Positions 36,201 to 48,263 of a stretch of 64,000 bases of DNA are shown here, one piece after another. The notes beneath the pieces were generated by a model, which made no database searches, was not told the origin of the DNA, and worked only from the letters and a program-made list of their open reading frames with translations. Within the stretch, counting starts at the first letter, position 1, and every line of letters begins with the position of its first letter. This stretch comes from Ixodes scapularis (Eukaryota; Arthropoda; Arachnida; Ixodida; Ixodidae), in the NCBI RefSeq assembly GCF_016920785.2, contig NW_024609836.1:10880018-10944017 (forward strand), given 5' to 3'. Both the position numbers and the translations under genes were made by a program.

Positions 36201-36877
36201 CGATATTGATGCTTAAATATAAAACATACAAACAAAATATACACTTTCTAGACTTGATTTTAGTATAGAAAACTATCACATCTACATTTTAACAAAAAAT
36301 AAAAAAAATAAAAAATGGGTTTTTTGAGAAAATCAATTTCAAAAATGGTACTTTTTGGTTTTCACATAGCATTAACGTAAACGTACCGGAAAGAATATTT
36401 TATACAGCCAGGTCATTTTATTATACATATAAAGAACGTGTTTTGGGCTCTCCGTGGACATAAAAAGTATTGATGTAACCCAAGTAGATCGCCAGTAATT
36501 AATTGTCAAAGTTCGTCAACAATTGACCGAGGGGACGTTTTTGACATTTTTACAGAAAAAAAGCAAAACGCCTAAAATTATTTTATGGTATTGGAGCCTT
36601 TTAAATGTGTCCACAGAGTGCTTTAAAAAAGATAATATAATGTGGACTGAAAATCCACGGCGGGAGATCAAGCGAAACATCCGACCCACGACGGGTGTGA
36701 AAAACACTGCTTTTCGCCGCGGCCTCTTTAAAAATTCATAAGTCGCGAACAAAAAATCCGACGAACTTGCGGTCTGCGGCGACTGCGTTTTTATAAACGG
36801 CACCATAACATATATTTGTTTCATCGAAATTAAAAATTCGACCCTTTTTGCCTGCACGATTTGAGATGAAACCACCC
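33261..36877. mobile_element. Long-TIR non-autonomous element, Sola-like (3,617 bp)
   Basis: GGGTGGTTTCATTTCAAATC at 33261 and its complement ending at 36877 (with one mismatch) open inverted repeats of about 0.72 kb (33261 to ~33985; ~36150 to 36877). Both ends abut ATAT, compatible with a 4-bp duplication that cannot be proved within (AT)n. The tip GGGTGRTTTCA is like that of the transposon at 15335. The ~2.1-kb interior (33986-36149) has no transposase, and parts of it (34850-35950) are GC-richer than the arms. Mirrored frames (33397-33615 on -, 36523-36741 on +) belong to the repeats and are not genes. Confidence 0.75.
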
Positions 36878-36900
36878 ATATATATATATATATATATATA

Positions 36901-39900
36901 AAGTCCCTCTAGTTTTTGCGGAAAGTCATTAATTGTGCCCTTCCTACGTTGAATGAAGGTGCATCTTAGATCAGCTTTATCTTATGTTATCGAGACTTAC
37001 ACATTTCAGACGTCAAAACCATCGCGGCTTCCTTCAACACCGAAATTTTGTGAGAACTTATTCGCGGCGCGAAAAAAAATGCGCAAAACGTCTTTTTTTT
37101 TTTTTTTTTTTTCTGGATGTGACAATGAGTGTATAGATGACAAGATGACACGGCCGTTGCACTGTGGTGTGCTTAAGTCAGCCACCGATGGACAACGCGA
37201 AGCACCGATTGGACCGAGTTCTTGCGATATCTAGCGACGAGAGAATGCACTGGTGCGCTAGCGCCATCTATGAAATGATCCTGGAACTGCATATCATTAG
37301 AGCGAAGGTTTTGCTGTCTTTGCCAGATCTAGGGCGTATGCGTGGTATCTATGAGAAATGGTCGTGTATAACACTGCCAAAAGCTTTTTTTTTTTTTTTT
37401 TCTTTCGGTCTCCTAATAAAAGTTCGATGCGCGTAAAAAAAAGTAAATAGGAGTATACGGAAATGCCGTCTGTTCCACGGCAACCCGGTAGACGGCGCCA
37501 GTGTGTTTCCTTGTCACAAAAGGTCACACAAAGTCGGTCGTCAGCAGGCGCGGGTGGGCGAACGCAGCCTTTGAATCCTGAGCCTCCTTCGACTCCATGT
37601 TACCGAAGCCGACGCTACGAAAAGCGAATCCCATCCAATCCGCACCGCTGGGAACGTATCACGTGATATCCCTGAAGGTCATGCGACACTCACGACGCTC
37701 CGACGGCTTGGCTCTGGTGGCTCGTAGCGCCTACTAAAATCGATAAAGACGCGGTTTACACACAGATCGGCGTTTGCACACAGCAGGTGTGGGCATTGCG
37801 CACGTGCGGAAGCCAGATTAGCGTGAGATGAAGTGTCTGCGCTGTCGTTTCGTGGAAAATTTGGCACTGTCCCTTGTCGAACTGCACCGTCGACGACTGA
37901 GACACCGGATGTTGTTGGGAGTGGAAAAGCATCTTCGGCCTTTCCTCCTCCAGGGTATTTCTGCGAGGCTTCTTGGGGCGGCCTTGCTTCGGCTCCTGCT
38001 CAACTCACCAAACTAACCAAGAAGAAAAAGAAAAAAAGAAACGCTTTCCAGAGTTGACGGCATTCCCCACCGCCAACGCGGGAGGAAAAAGCGAAGGCGG
38101 TGCATCGAGATGTTCAGTGAGATGTCGCTTAAAAATAGCGCCACGGCTTCAGTACCGGATGCTTGGAGCGGAAATTAAAGCGCGCGTGCGGCATATGTCG
38201 AACTCTGCACGACATAATTTCGCCGATGGGGGAAGGTGAACAGGTTCGCTCAGGTCAGTATTCGAGATCAAGGACGACTTTCACTTTTAGGCGTCGCGAT
38301 CAAAGGATCGATATGTATAGGCACCCTGCAGGCTCTAATTCAGTGCCGACAGGCGCGCCTCTCGCGGCGGCGTCGCGCGTACTCATCGGGAAGCGACTTT
38401 GGCAGTCGCAGCCCCACTGCAGTGGTACACCGGTGGGTGTTGCAAGGTCCACATGACTCCTTGGGCTACAACAGGGTGAAACTGGCAGAACTGGGTGCCG
38501 CGCGGCGCTCCGCGTGATGCACTACCTGGCGATACGCGGGGACATTTGTGTATCCAAAACACACCGACTGAAAAGCCGGTCGCGCGACGCACATATTTGC
38601 TGGGGCACCGGTCGTGGAGCGACTGGCAGTACTTCGCTTTTAAACGCATACTTATGCCCAAATGTAAATTAAAGTATTTAGATTAAATATAAAACAAATA
38701 AAACCGGCGCAAACGTACTTCTGCTATCATTACATTACTATTACAGTAATAATGTCGAAAAAAATATTACCGCAAAACGTACGTTCGCAGCGCTAGCAAC
38801 GCCGTGGTTGCTTTTCTACCTAATCAAGCTGAAATAAAAGAAAAAAAAAATGATCGAAATCGTTCCAATGAATAATTCTGAAGACTGTATAACGATTAAT
38901 TGAGACATCGGCTACTCGGTTCTGGGGTGCTCGAACGTTGTTGCTATGGTAACCTGCGCCTGCTCGCGTATGCCACGTGGTAGCGATAGGAAAGACGATG
39001 GGAGGGGCGTACCAAGGACTATCCGTCGCGCGGCGCGCGCGGGCGGATTTTTTACAAAGGGTCTATTGGCTCAGTGTTTCCATTCGTAGAAGTTGAAAGG
39101 AATGGAATTATCGGAAACTCTAGTTTCCCGGAATGAAGTCGAAATGGAACGGCAGTATTTGCTCATTGCGCAGCGCTGCTTCGCACCGCGGCGCTCGGAA
39201 TTTGTCATGCCCAGTCCAAGAGTAACATTCTAAATTTGTTTAAACATGAGAATGCGACGGGAGCGGTCGTTTGGTCGTGTCCGCTTGCGTCGCTTCGGCA
39301 AAAGGAGTCTCGTGTACTGACCTTCGCACACCGTACCTTCGCGGAGAAATGTTCGCGCGTCGAGAGCATCAAGTTGCCAGTAATCGTTGCCCACCTTACT
39401 GGGTTTTCCAAACCGAGTGCAATGTCGTCCCGTATTGAAAATCGCAGTCGCGAGGATGCTGCCGACGTCAAACTCACGGGGCCGCCATTGTTTTAACTGT
39501 GCTCGCCTTGGCGTTCGCCAACTTCTCATCACGAACCCTTCTTGGAGGAGCGCAAGAACTCTTTGCGTACGCACGCAATTTCCGAAAAATAGCGCACGCA
39601 AAGTGCAAAACGTGGTTTGCGTTCGGCTCATGCAATGCCATCGCCGCGCAGGCGCAGTAGTGGCTTCTTCGCTGCAGAGGGCTTGGATGCTTCGCAGCAG
39701 CTGTGCATGGGCGCCGCCATAACCGACCTTCAGTTTTTGTTTCCTCTTATTCAGTTCATCTAACCTCATTATATTGCCATAGCAGGCCAGGTTCTTGCCG
39801 TCTTAGATTCTGTTGAGTCCTTCTCCCCAGCATTGAACTTTGTGGAGGCTCGTCAACATCCGTTTCAGCGGTATCTCGTAAAACAAGAGAAGGTCAGCAA

Positions 39901-40420
39901 TGCCGGCTGTAGTCTTGCTCGTGTGTAAAGCGTCTGTTCTGGATGAAGAGTGGAACCGGGTGGTATTCGAATCTCACACCCATTCAACTCTCTGACGTCA
40001 GGCATCGCGGTGGCGCTGCTGTCGGCACTGCGTATTCGCGTCACATGTGGCGATTCTGGTTTCTGGGCGTGTATTGTAAACAGCGTCATCCAACGCGACG
40101 CCGTGTACCACGTGGCCTTCAGAAGGCGCTTTGCGCCGCACGAGGCGTTTATTCACGTGATGTTTCCGCAGCGCTGGATTCGTTGGGAAGGTTCGTACGC
40201 ATCTGCTGTGGTCCATTTCTCGCGCGCGATCCTGCGTATCCCTCTTTGCCGCGGTGCACCCGCGTGTTGAGGGGAAGAACGCTAAAGAGGGGCGGTAGAC
40301 GCGCGCACTCATCGTATGTTTGGAAAAAAAAAAAAAAAAATCTTTGTTTATTTTTTTTTTTGCAAGAACTCGAGCTCGCAGTTTATACATTTAAATATAG
40401 GCTTCGACATGCCGACAACC
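36901..40420. other. Intronic stretch, no element recognised
   Basis: T runs at 37091-37112 and 37385-37402. Open frames at 39230-39769 (-) and 39387-39722 (+) overlap and resemble no family. One AGCGCCATCTATG word lies at 37260. No exon can be supported. Confidence 0.3.
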
Positions 40421-40558
<138 letters not shown>

Positions 40559-42600
40559 TCATTGACTGTTAATTTTTTTTTCTCTTTGAAACTTTGATTT
40601 TTGAAAGGGTTATTGGGTGTAGCCAGCGGGCTCGCAAATCCCCTTGGGTCGGCATAGCTGGGTCGTGCTAAAGCTTTCACTTGTCTTTCCAATGTACCTA
40701 GCTCACATACCACCTCCTTTTAGGCTTTAGTCTTAGGCTGGGGCAATAAGTTATAGCTTCTTCAAATTTGCTCGAGCAGCTTGGAAGTGCTGTTAAATGA
40801 GTTCAGCTAAATGTTTCATTTAACGAGACATTTATTGCCCGTGTGCCCATTTTGTGTCCTCTTAAATTGTCTCTATGCAAAATTCTCCCAAAGGGCTAAG
40901 TAATTTTGAAAAGATTTGTTTGTAACTAAACATATTTTGGTTCAAAATTTATTTCTGAAGAACACCCTTAGCTCGCCTTTGGTTTCATAGCCAGTGCTAA
41001 CTTTGCGATGAGCCAATATGCATTTTTAAAGCAGCTGCTGCATGGGGCCTTCGAAACAAAAAAAGTTGGCTTCTTTCACAATATTACTCTTTATGGGTCT
41101 GGTGCTTTCTAGCACAACCAATTATTTTTTTTTAATATTTTATATATAAGCATGTGCTTTGCTGTACACAGGCAGTACAGGAAGAAAGCAAACCAAAATA
41201 CATACTCTTTTTGTTAGACAGGCACATGCACTAATCTAAACATAGTTTTTTCTAGCAGAATGAATGAGAAGGATGTGTACGCATATGCTCAAACAATTTT
41301 TTTTTTGTACCGCTTTAAAGGGCATTTTAGCTTGGCTCAGACCACTCATATCACTGCATTATCCATAAGCTCCAATAAACTTCAAAGCACACCCCTCACC
41401 CGGTCAGTAGGTCTGAAACGTTGCATCTGGCTAGTAACCCTAAGATCTGTGTATCACAATGTCTGGATTGTGACTACCAATCTTATCCTTCTATCGTTCT
41501 TAGTGACTCTAGAGTTTCCCCTGGCACTCACTGCAGGACAAACAATAGGTTCCCTATGGGCTTGGCATTCAATCGCCGCTCAAATCAGGTGTACGCCTTT
41601 TTGTGGTGGCACTCTTACGACTATCGTAAACTGCCATATTTACCATCCTTCCTGCTCTGTGCATTAGAAGTGGTCCCAAAACGGGAGCCCGTGTTTTGTG
41701 CCTTTCAACGTCGCGATCCGGCAGTTGGCCGTAGAAATGCTGGCAAAAAAGGCAAACGGAAGCGAGGGACGCCATCAGTGCGGCGTCCCACATCCCGCCC
41801 GCTTTGGTTTCCGTCGACCGTCCGACTGCAGAGCGACCCTCAGCAGAACGGGCATCTGCTGTGTCCATCTCCTCCGCCGTGCCGCCACTAGGATTGCGAC
41901 GAGCAAAAGGTCGGGGAGAAAATTGGCTTGGAAGGGTGGGAGGAATCATATGGTTGTCTTTTTACACTTAGGCTAGGTGGCGCAAGCTACTGCCCGTTAC
42001 AAAGGGTATGGCCATTAACATCCATCGTTCCATCTGTCGTTGGGTGGAAATCGAGGCGCCGCTTTTGAAGGCGTAGTAAACACGCAGGTTGGTCATGCGC
42101 TCCGGTCTCTGTACTTCCGACGGACGAGCACACGCTGCCGGCGATGCTTGGCAAGTAGGCGTGGCTTGTTACAGTGTGGCACTCTGCGCAGCTGTTTCGT
42201 TCGCAGCTTTTGTTTCCTCTCGTTACCCACCCATTTGTCATAACAAGCACCTACACGCTTTTAGTTTTAATGCTCTCTAATTTGAAGCGTTTTGTCCAGG
42301 CGGCATTCTTGCATGCACAAAAACGGGGAGCTTCTTTTCGGCCTTGCGTGCACCTGTCTAATTCGGACTCGGTGCTGGCCAGCTGGTGAATGGCGCCGAT
42401 TGTTGTGCGAGTCGGTGCTGAATATTAGAAGATGTGGTAGTACTCGAACACGTTCACTATGTGTGTAACACCGCGCACTGTCTTAAAAAAGAATCACGAA
42501 CTGCATAAAAGCAGTTGTTTTTACTGTGCCAGGCGAGTTAGACAAGTTCCGTAAAATGTCGGACTCTTTCCGCAGAGCCTCTTTGGGCTGCTCGAAGAAT
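40559..42600. other. Intronic stretch, nothing firmly recognised
   Basis: No family is recognised. The segment 41741-41890 shares weak similarity and the word AGAACGGGCATCTGC with 52770-52930, suggesting an old dispersed repeat. Confidence 0.3.
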
Positions 42601-42628
42601 TACAGGAGCCCGTTTGCTGTTTGTGTGG

Positions 42629-42960
42629 CGGGGGTCGTCTAGCAGTTTCCATTGTCATGTGGAAAGAAATATGTTGGACAAATGGGCAGATGTCTAAATG
42701 ACAGGTGCCGCAAGCACAATAAAACTGTAAACAACTTTCGGGATTGCCATCTTTTTGTTCATTGTTATGACTGAGAGGCTGTGTCCCCTTGTTTATCACA
42801 TGTGCTGTTCTAGCCACACATAGGAATAAGACCATAAGGGAGATTGCTGAAGCTGACATAATTAAAAGGTCCTGTGAAGCACGTGTCAGCATAGCCTCCA
42901 TGTCAGCATAGCCTGTATTGATCTTGCAGATAAGAAAATTATGTTCTTGCAAGTGGTGGA
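42629..42960 (+). pseudogene. GIY-YIG endonuclease remnant (Penelope-type retroelement)
   Basis: In one + frame from 42649 the sequence reads PLSCGKKYVGQMGRCLNDR, then FRDCHLFVHCYD, before a TGA at 42775. This is the characteristic start of the GIY-YIG endonuclease found in Penelope-like retroelements, where the nuclease nicks the target. The upstream GVV-stop-QFPL corresponds to the GIY half with a stop codon in place of the Tyr. Further stops interrupt the continuation (TAG near 42811; TGA at about 42852), and a short duplication (ATGTCAGCATAGCCT) lies near 42890-42912. No reverse transcriptase is visible nearby. It is a dead fragment. Confidence 0.65.
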
Positions 42961-43577
42961 GGGGCCATCGGATTGATTGAGAGTGATGCAATGGCACGGT
43001 GTTGCCATCACAACACTCTGTCTTTTCCCGCATTTAGGTCTGTCTTTCCCCTCAAAGTTTCGTCTTTTCCCGCGATTAAATAGTTCTAAGTGAGCACACA
43101 GTAGAGTCCAGTTATCCTCCTTTTCTCCTTGTCTTCAAGCAGTGCCGTGTATTTTGATTTGGTAGCTTCTCTGCCAGGTTTCGTGTGTTCCGTACTTGTA
43201 CAGCACTGTCCTGATGAAATTATCTTTATACAGTTACTTCAAAGTTTGGCGAGTTTGGGGTATGCCCTTTTGTTGTACCGAAGGTTTGTGGGTAGGTTAG
43301 CATACTGTGTTTGTCTGAGAAACTGTTAAATTATTTTTGTGGCACTTAAGTTAACTGCACACAGCAGATTGCTGAAACTCTACCTGAAGGTAGCCCTAGC
43401 TCTGAAGGCAGGATGTGAAAGTTGAACCCCCAGATGTTACTCGAATCGAAGTTTGAAGAAATTTTCGGTTGATCTGGATGACACTTCACCGCTCCGCCGT
43501 TATTCAGTCCTAGTCATTGTTTTTTAGCGGAAAAGTTTCCCCGTTAAATTTAGTGGGAAATGCAGCGAAAATTTCCC

Positions 43578-43645
43578 GCTAAATGGGAGGGGAGCAGGAG
43601 AGGAGGAGGGGAGGAGGGGCATACCCTCCCCTCCTCCTCCTCAAA
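43578..43645. repeat. Purine/pyrimidine hairpin (GGAGGAGGGG / CCCCTCCTCC)
   Basis: A polypurine run (GGGAGGGGAGCAGGAGAGGA...) is followed after a short spacer (GCATAC) by its complementary polypyrimidine run. It could form a hairpin or triplex. Non-coding. Confidence 0.6.
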
Positions 43646-43694
43646 AGCTGCGCTCTAATGCGGCATTACAGAGAGGTGTAAACGTCTTTCACCT

Positions 43695-45130
43695 TTTTTT
43701 GTCATTTTGTACTCGGGTCAACTGCTCGTTTCATATTTTTCTGCAAAAAACAGCTCCACTTACTAGTCCTTTGCACTAAATTACATTGCAGTTTGTTAAG
43801 ACGACGATTTATGCAGTCCCATCAAAAGGCCACGCATAAATTGGTAACCCTGTATCTGCGACCTGCTGCAGAGTGATGCTGATGCGTTGCGGGGTACACC
43901 CCATGTTTGCCAAAAGATTGAAACATGGATTTTTGGCCCCGTCATGTCATTTGATGATTTCATGCAAACTAGGCGGAGCCCATATGAAAAAGATGTTTTT
44001 CTATGTCACTTTTTACTCAAAGGAACTCATCTTTCCATTTTTTTTTTTTTCGCACAAAACCACACCACTTATTCTGCCTCTGCTCTAAGTTATATTTAGG
44101 GTTCCGCGTTTTCGGTTTTTATTTTTTCAAAATTCAGCGTACTTTTTTCGGTGTTTATTTTAAAATTCAATTTTCGTTTTTTTTTTTTTTCGGTGTATAT
44201 TTATTCTCAAAAAATGTTACCGTTTTTTTTTCGGTGAAAATGAAAGAAACACCATCGGACACTGGATCTGATGATCACTCAAAGAATAACGGCACATATA
44301 TATATATACGTGGTCTTCGCTAGAACTTCCGTCAGGACACACTTCAAAATCGCGGAATTCGCGGGCATAATCTTCAGCACGCTTCTTTTTCCTTTCCATT
44401 CTGACGGCGTGACCGTCTGAAGTGATGGCCGTACAGAAACCAGTGAAATGGCAAAACAAAATCTATTGTATTTATGTTTTTAGTCACAGGGAAGTTTGAG
44501 AGAGGGTGATAAGAAGGTATCAGCGGGCTTCCTCGATGTCTTCTGAAGTGCATGACACCCAAACTTTTTTTTAAGAACAGGAACTTGACAAACTAGGCCC
44601 GATCACAGAAGGGACACAGATGTCCCGCAAAGGCCAATCCAAGACCTCTTTTTGTTGCATGCCGAACCTTGGGAGAGGGCAATCTCGAAGGTGTCACACA
44701 ATGAAGAACCTTGCAAAGCCCTCTCTCCCTTCTCCCCTCCCCCACCTATCTCGACACGGCCCTAAGAAACTAACCTTTTTCGGTTACAACCGAATTTTAT
44801 AAAACGAATTAGACATACTTTTATCGGTTTAAACCTAAAACGCCGAACCTACAAACTGACCTTTTCCGGTTAAAACCGAATTTCCAAAAATGAATTCGGC
44901 GTACTTTTATCGGTTTTTATCGGTTTAAACCGAAAACTCCGAACCCTAGTTGTATTGCAGTACATTCAGAAATTGATTTATGCAGTCCCCTCAAAGGTGT
45001 CACATATAAATCTGTACAGCCCATAGCTGCCTAGGTATGAGAGTGATACGGATGCGTTGCGTGGCCCGTCATTTTATTTGATGGTTTCTTGCAAACTAGG
45101 CTTCATCCATAGGAAAAAGATTATTACCTA
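43695..45130. repeat. ~300-bp tandem repeat units, split by an hAT-like element
   Basis: Unit 1 (about 43695-43998) and unit 2 (about 43999-44088 continued at 44957-45130) share TTTATGCAGTCCC, GCGTTGCG, CGTCATKT, ATTTGATG and GCAAACTAGGC in the same order. A third partial unit lies at about 46195-46300. The hAT-like element at 44097-44948 interrupts unit 2. Confidence 0.6.
44097..44948. mobile_element. hAT-like non-autonomous element (852 bp)
   Basis: The ends TAGGGTTCCGCGTTTTCGG and, reversed, TAGGGTTCGGAGTTTTCGG match closely. Flanking octamers GTTATATT (44089-44096) and GTTGTATT (44949-44956) match at 7 of 8 positions, as in hAT target duplications. Internally, CGGTTT/AAACCG words repeat near both ends. 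No transposase. Confidence 0.72.
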
Positions 45131-45245
45131 AACCCTGAGACAAAGAGACATAAAATGATGTATAAGAGACAAAGAGGAATAAGATCATTGACAAGTGTTC
45201 AGATTACACCCTTAGGGGCTTGTAATGCCCTTTCCTCTCCCTTAA

Positions 45246-45815
45246 AGGGGTACTCCGCCGATTTCTTCATGGTCCCTGACTTTGCTTGAAATTTCGCTAA
45301 ACTCGCGAAACAACATCGCCAAAATAGTATCCCAAATATTAGGTCAAAATAAATTTTTTTCACAAAGTTATTGAATTTACAATTTTGGTCCTCACCGTGT
45401 ATTTCAAACTGAAAGTCTCTACTGGCAACAATGAAAAAGTGACGTCAGTGGAAGTGCAGGGGTTCACTCTTTGGACTGTAGAATTTGTTCCCAACTGATT
45501 CGAAGCAGTTTCATGGTGTCAAATGAATGCTTTGGAAGCTCGCTCCAGTCCCCGCGCTCCAGCACGGAACAAATGATTGGCATATTCTATTTTTTAGACT
45601 GCTCGCCCGACTGGCAAGCTTACCTTCCTCTGACGTCACGGCCCTGAAAAGGGCAGGTATATTTGAATGTTTGTTTTTGCATCATTTTCATTTGCCGATT
45701 GCGCAATAACTATTATGAATTTCACGATACTAATTAGCATACCAGAAAGGGTAAAGGCCGGGGAGTCAGAAAATATAGTTAGTTGAGGTAGCTCAAAAAA
45801 CGGCGGAGTACTCCT
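45246..45815. mobile_element. TTAA MITE, copy 1 (570 bp)
   Basis: The ends AGGGGTACTCCGCCG and CGGCGGAGTACTCCT are each flanked by TTAA (45242-45245, 45816-45819). Nearly the same sequence occurs at 46305-46866. Non-coding. Confidence 0.75.
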
Positions 45816-45865
45816 TTAAGGGCCAATAAATCAACAAAAAGACCTTTTCGTTAAAAAAACAGTTG

Positions 45866-46115
45866 TGGGTATGTTTATACAGCCTTGAAGTTAGTCTGCC
45901 TTCAACGAGCAACTTGTCTCTCAGCTGTAGATGAGCAATTTAGCCAGTGCAGTACAACCACTAAGCCTAGGGTCTTTAACATGCACCACGCAGCAGTGAT
46001 ACGCAACCCCACTCCGGTATGATGCTCATCCAGATCAAAATGGGAGGGGTGAGGACTGAACCCAGGATCCTGTTTTCTGCAGCGCAAGCATTTGCTCCAC
46101 GTGCTCCGAGCTAGT
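45866..46115 (-). repeat. SINE-like repeat, family member 2
   Basis: Homologous to 5990-6256. The complement of GACTGAACCC (about 46053-46062) is the B-box position with one change, and GCTCCACGTGCTC marks the head. It lies between two copies of the same TTAA MITE. Confidence 0.55.
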
Positions 46116-46304
46116 GTGCAGTAGACCAGATGGCCACCAATTTTCCCTTTCCTAACCAGCTAGCCTGTATATTTCTCTTCTAGGAAAGGGGAAGTTTGTT
46201 CTTTTGTCATATTTTGCTCAGGTGAACTCATCCATTCATATTCTACAAAACAAAAATGTACCACTTATTACGTCTCTGCTTTAAAGGACACTGCAGACCG
46301 TTAA

Positions 46305-46866
46305 AGGGGTACTCTGGCAATTTCTTCATAGTCCCCGATTTTCCTTAAAATTGGCTAAACACACCAACGAACATAGCTGAAATAGTATCCTAAATATTAG
46401 GTCGAAATATGTTTTTAGCGAAGTTATTGAATTTACAATTTTGGTCCTCGCCGTGTTTTTCAAACTGAAAATCTCTACTGGCAACAACGAAAAAGTGACA
46501 CCAGTGGAAGGCATGGGTTCGCTCTTGGTACTGTAGATTCTGTTCCCAACTGATTCCAAGCAGTTTCATGGCGTCAAATGAATGCTTTGGAAGCTCGCTC
46601 CAGTACCGGCGCTCCAGCATGGAACAGATGCTTGGCATAGTCCATTTTTTAGACTGCTTGCCTGACTGGCAAGCCTGGCTTCCACCGACGTCATGGCACC
46701 GAAAAGTGCAAATATGTTAAAATGTTGGCTTTTGCAACATTTTCATTTGCCGATTTCGCAAGAACTGTTATGAATTTTGCGATGCTGAATAGTATACTGG
46801 AAAGGGTAAAAAGTGGGGATTCAAGAAACAGCTTGAGAACCTCAAGAAATTGCCAGAGTACCACTT
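46305..46866. mobile_element. TTAA MITE, copy 2 (~562 bp)
   Basis: Begins AGGGGTACTCTGGCAATTTC after TTAA (46301-46304). The right end, GAAATTGCCAGAGTACC, is intact, but the outer TTAA has decayed to TTTTAG. It aligns with copy 1 along its whole length (TTCCCAACTGATTC, AATGAATGCTTTGGAAGCTC). Confidence 0.7.
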
Positions 46867-46869
46867 TTA

Positions 46870-47740
46870 GAATCCGATTTGCATGGTCTCCCGTTCGTGC
46901 TCGGAGCTGCGGTGCACTAACACGCTCTCCCCTGTCTGTATAAACCATCACGCACCAACCAACCTGCACATCCAGAAACTAGATCCGCGTGAGACGAAGC
47001 GTGTGCACAGTGCAGGGGTGGGACAGCTGCACAAATTGCACCCCGTTGATACGTTCACCGTTTTTTGCGCCTGGCAGCGCCAAAAGCGTTATATCGACCA
47101 AAATTGCGCCACGCTATGCCGTAGATCACGGTGGTGCTAGGTTTAGAGGAAAGTGAATGCTCGGTTAGGCAACCATGGCCATTCCATTACTAGTTGGCGC
47201 AAGCCGCTATGTGACTTCTTGGTTTCATTGTATCTGTTTATCCAATGGATCGTACGTGCCACATAGGCTGTATTCCAAATCTTACTCAAATGGATCCGAG
47301 TTACCCCGGCGGTTTCTGTCACGTGACAACACAGATTGAAAAACGCCGGATGGGGTACAAATGCTGAGGTACAAAACCCTTACCCTGCAGTAAGGTAAAT
47401 TTTGCAACATGGCCAATGTATGTATGATGCAACATAGCATGTAATATTGATGTTCCCGAATCGTGCCCCTCGAAATTTGTTTCTAAAATAAAATATATTT
47501 CTGCATGTGAGGTCAAGTATTTAAGAGTAAAGTTCTATTCAATACTTTCCAACACTTGTAGTACAAGCCTAGCATGCTTGAATTGTAACTCATGGTACAG
47601 CTGGCTAAGATGCTTTTTTTTAAATGATGTCACAGTTACTGCTAAGGTGACCCAAAAATCCAGACTTTTTGTCTTTAGTGTCCTTTGTCCTTGCCCCAAA
47701 ACCAGTTTGATCTGTCCCACCCCTGACAGTGCCAACAGCA
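46870..47740. other. Intronic stretch, nothing recognised
   Basis: Unique-looking sequence; no coding family, no evident repeat. Confidence 0.3.
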
Positions 47741-48131
47741 GTGCACACTAAAAAAAAAAGCGTAGCCCTTACACCCCTTGTCATATATACGACACCCTTA
47801 AACGTCAGTTGGACGTATAGCACACTGACGTTCAACCGACGCTACCAACTTTCACGAGTGGCTTGATAGCTTAGTTGTACAACTTATTAAAATAGATTAA
47901 GTGTAACTGACTTTAAAAAGAGTAATAGGTGTTTTCTTGACCCTACTGCAAAACCTCAGTTTTTTTTTCTGTACTCTTATGCATACTTTAGCTGTTTAAT
48001 ATCTTATACCGCACCGTCATCGGTGCGGTATAAGATATTAGATCAGTGCGCTGTACGACGAACTGAAGTTTTGGGGTGTCATACTTGTGACAAGGGGTGT
48101 AAGGGCTACAGCCCTTTTTTTTAGAGCGCAC
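47741..48131. mobile_element. Palindromic MITE just upstream of SPRED exon 2 (391 bp)
   Basis: The left end GTGCACACTAAAAAAAAAAG and reversed right end GTGCGCTCTAAAAAAAAGGG lead into shared TAGCCCTTACACCCCTTGTC and GACACCC blocks, so the TIRs exceed 60 bp. At the centre a near-perfect hairpin (about 47999-48040, ATATCTTATACCGCACCG against CGGTGCGGTATAAGATAT) marks a second palindrome. Terminal words resemble 12394-12709. It ends 132 bp before the exon 2 acceptor. Confidence 0.75.
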
Positions 48132-48147
48132 ATTTGCAGTGGCATCA

Positions 48148-48252
48148 AAGAGTCGGTGCATATGTAGGACGCAAAGAGCGATACTGATGCGAAACCCTTG
48201 AAAGAGTTGGTGTTTGTAGGACGCAAAGAGCAACACTGATGTGCCACCCTTC
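48148..48252. repeat. 52-bp tandem duplication in front of the exon 2 acceptor
   Basis: AAGAGTCGGTGCATATGTAGG... (48148-48199) and AAGAGTTGGTGTTTGTAGG... (48201-48252) share GTAGGACGCAAAGAGC, ACTGATG and ACCCTT in register. The second copy runs into the pyrimidine tract of the real acceptor. Confidence 0.75.
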
Positions 48253-48263
48253 TCCCCTTGCAG

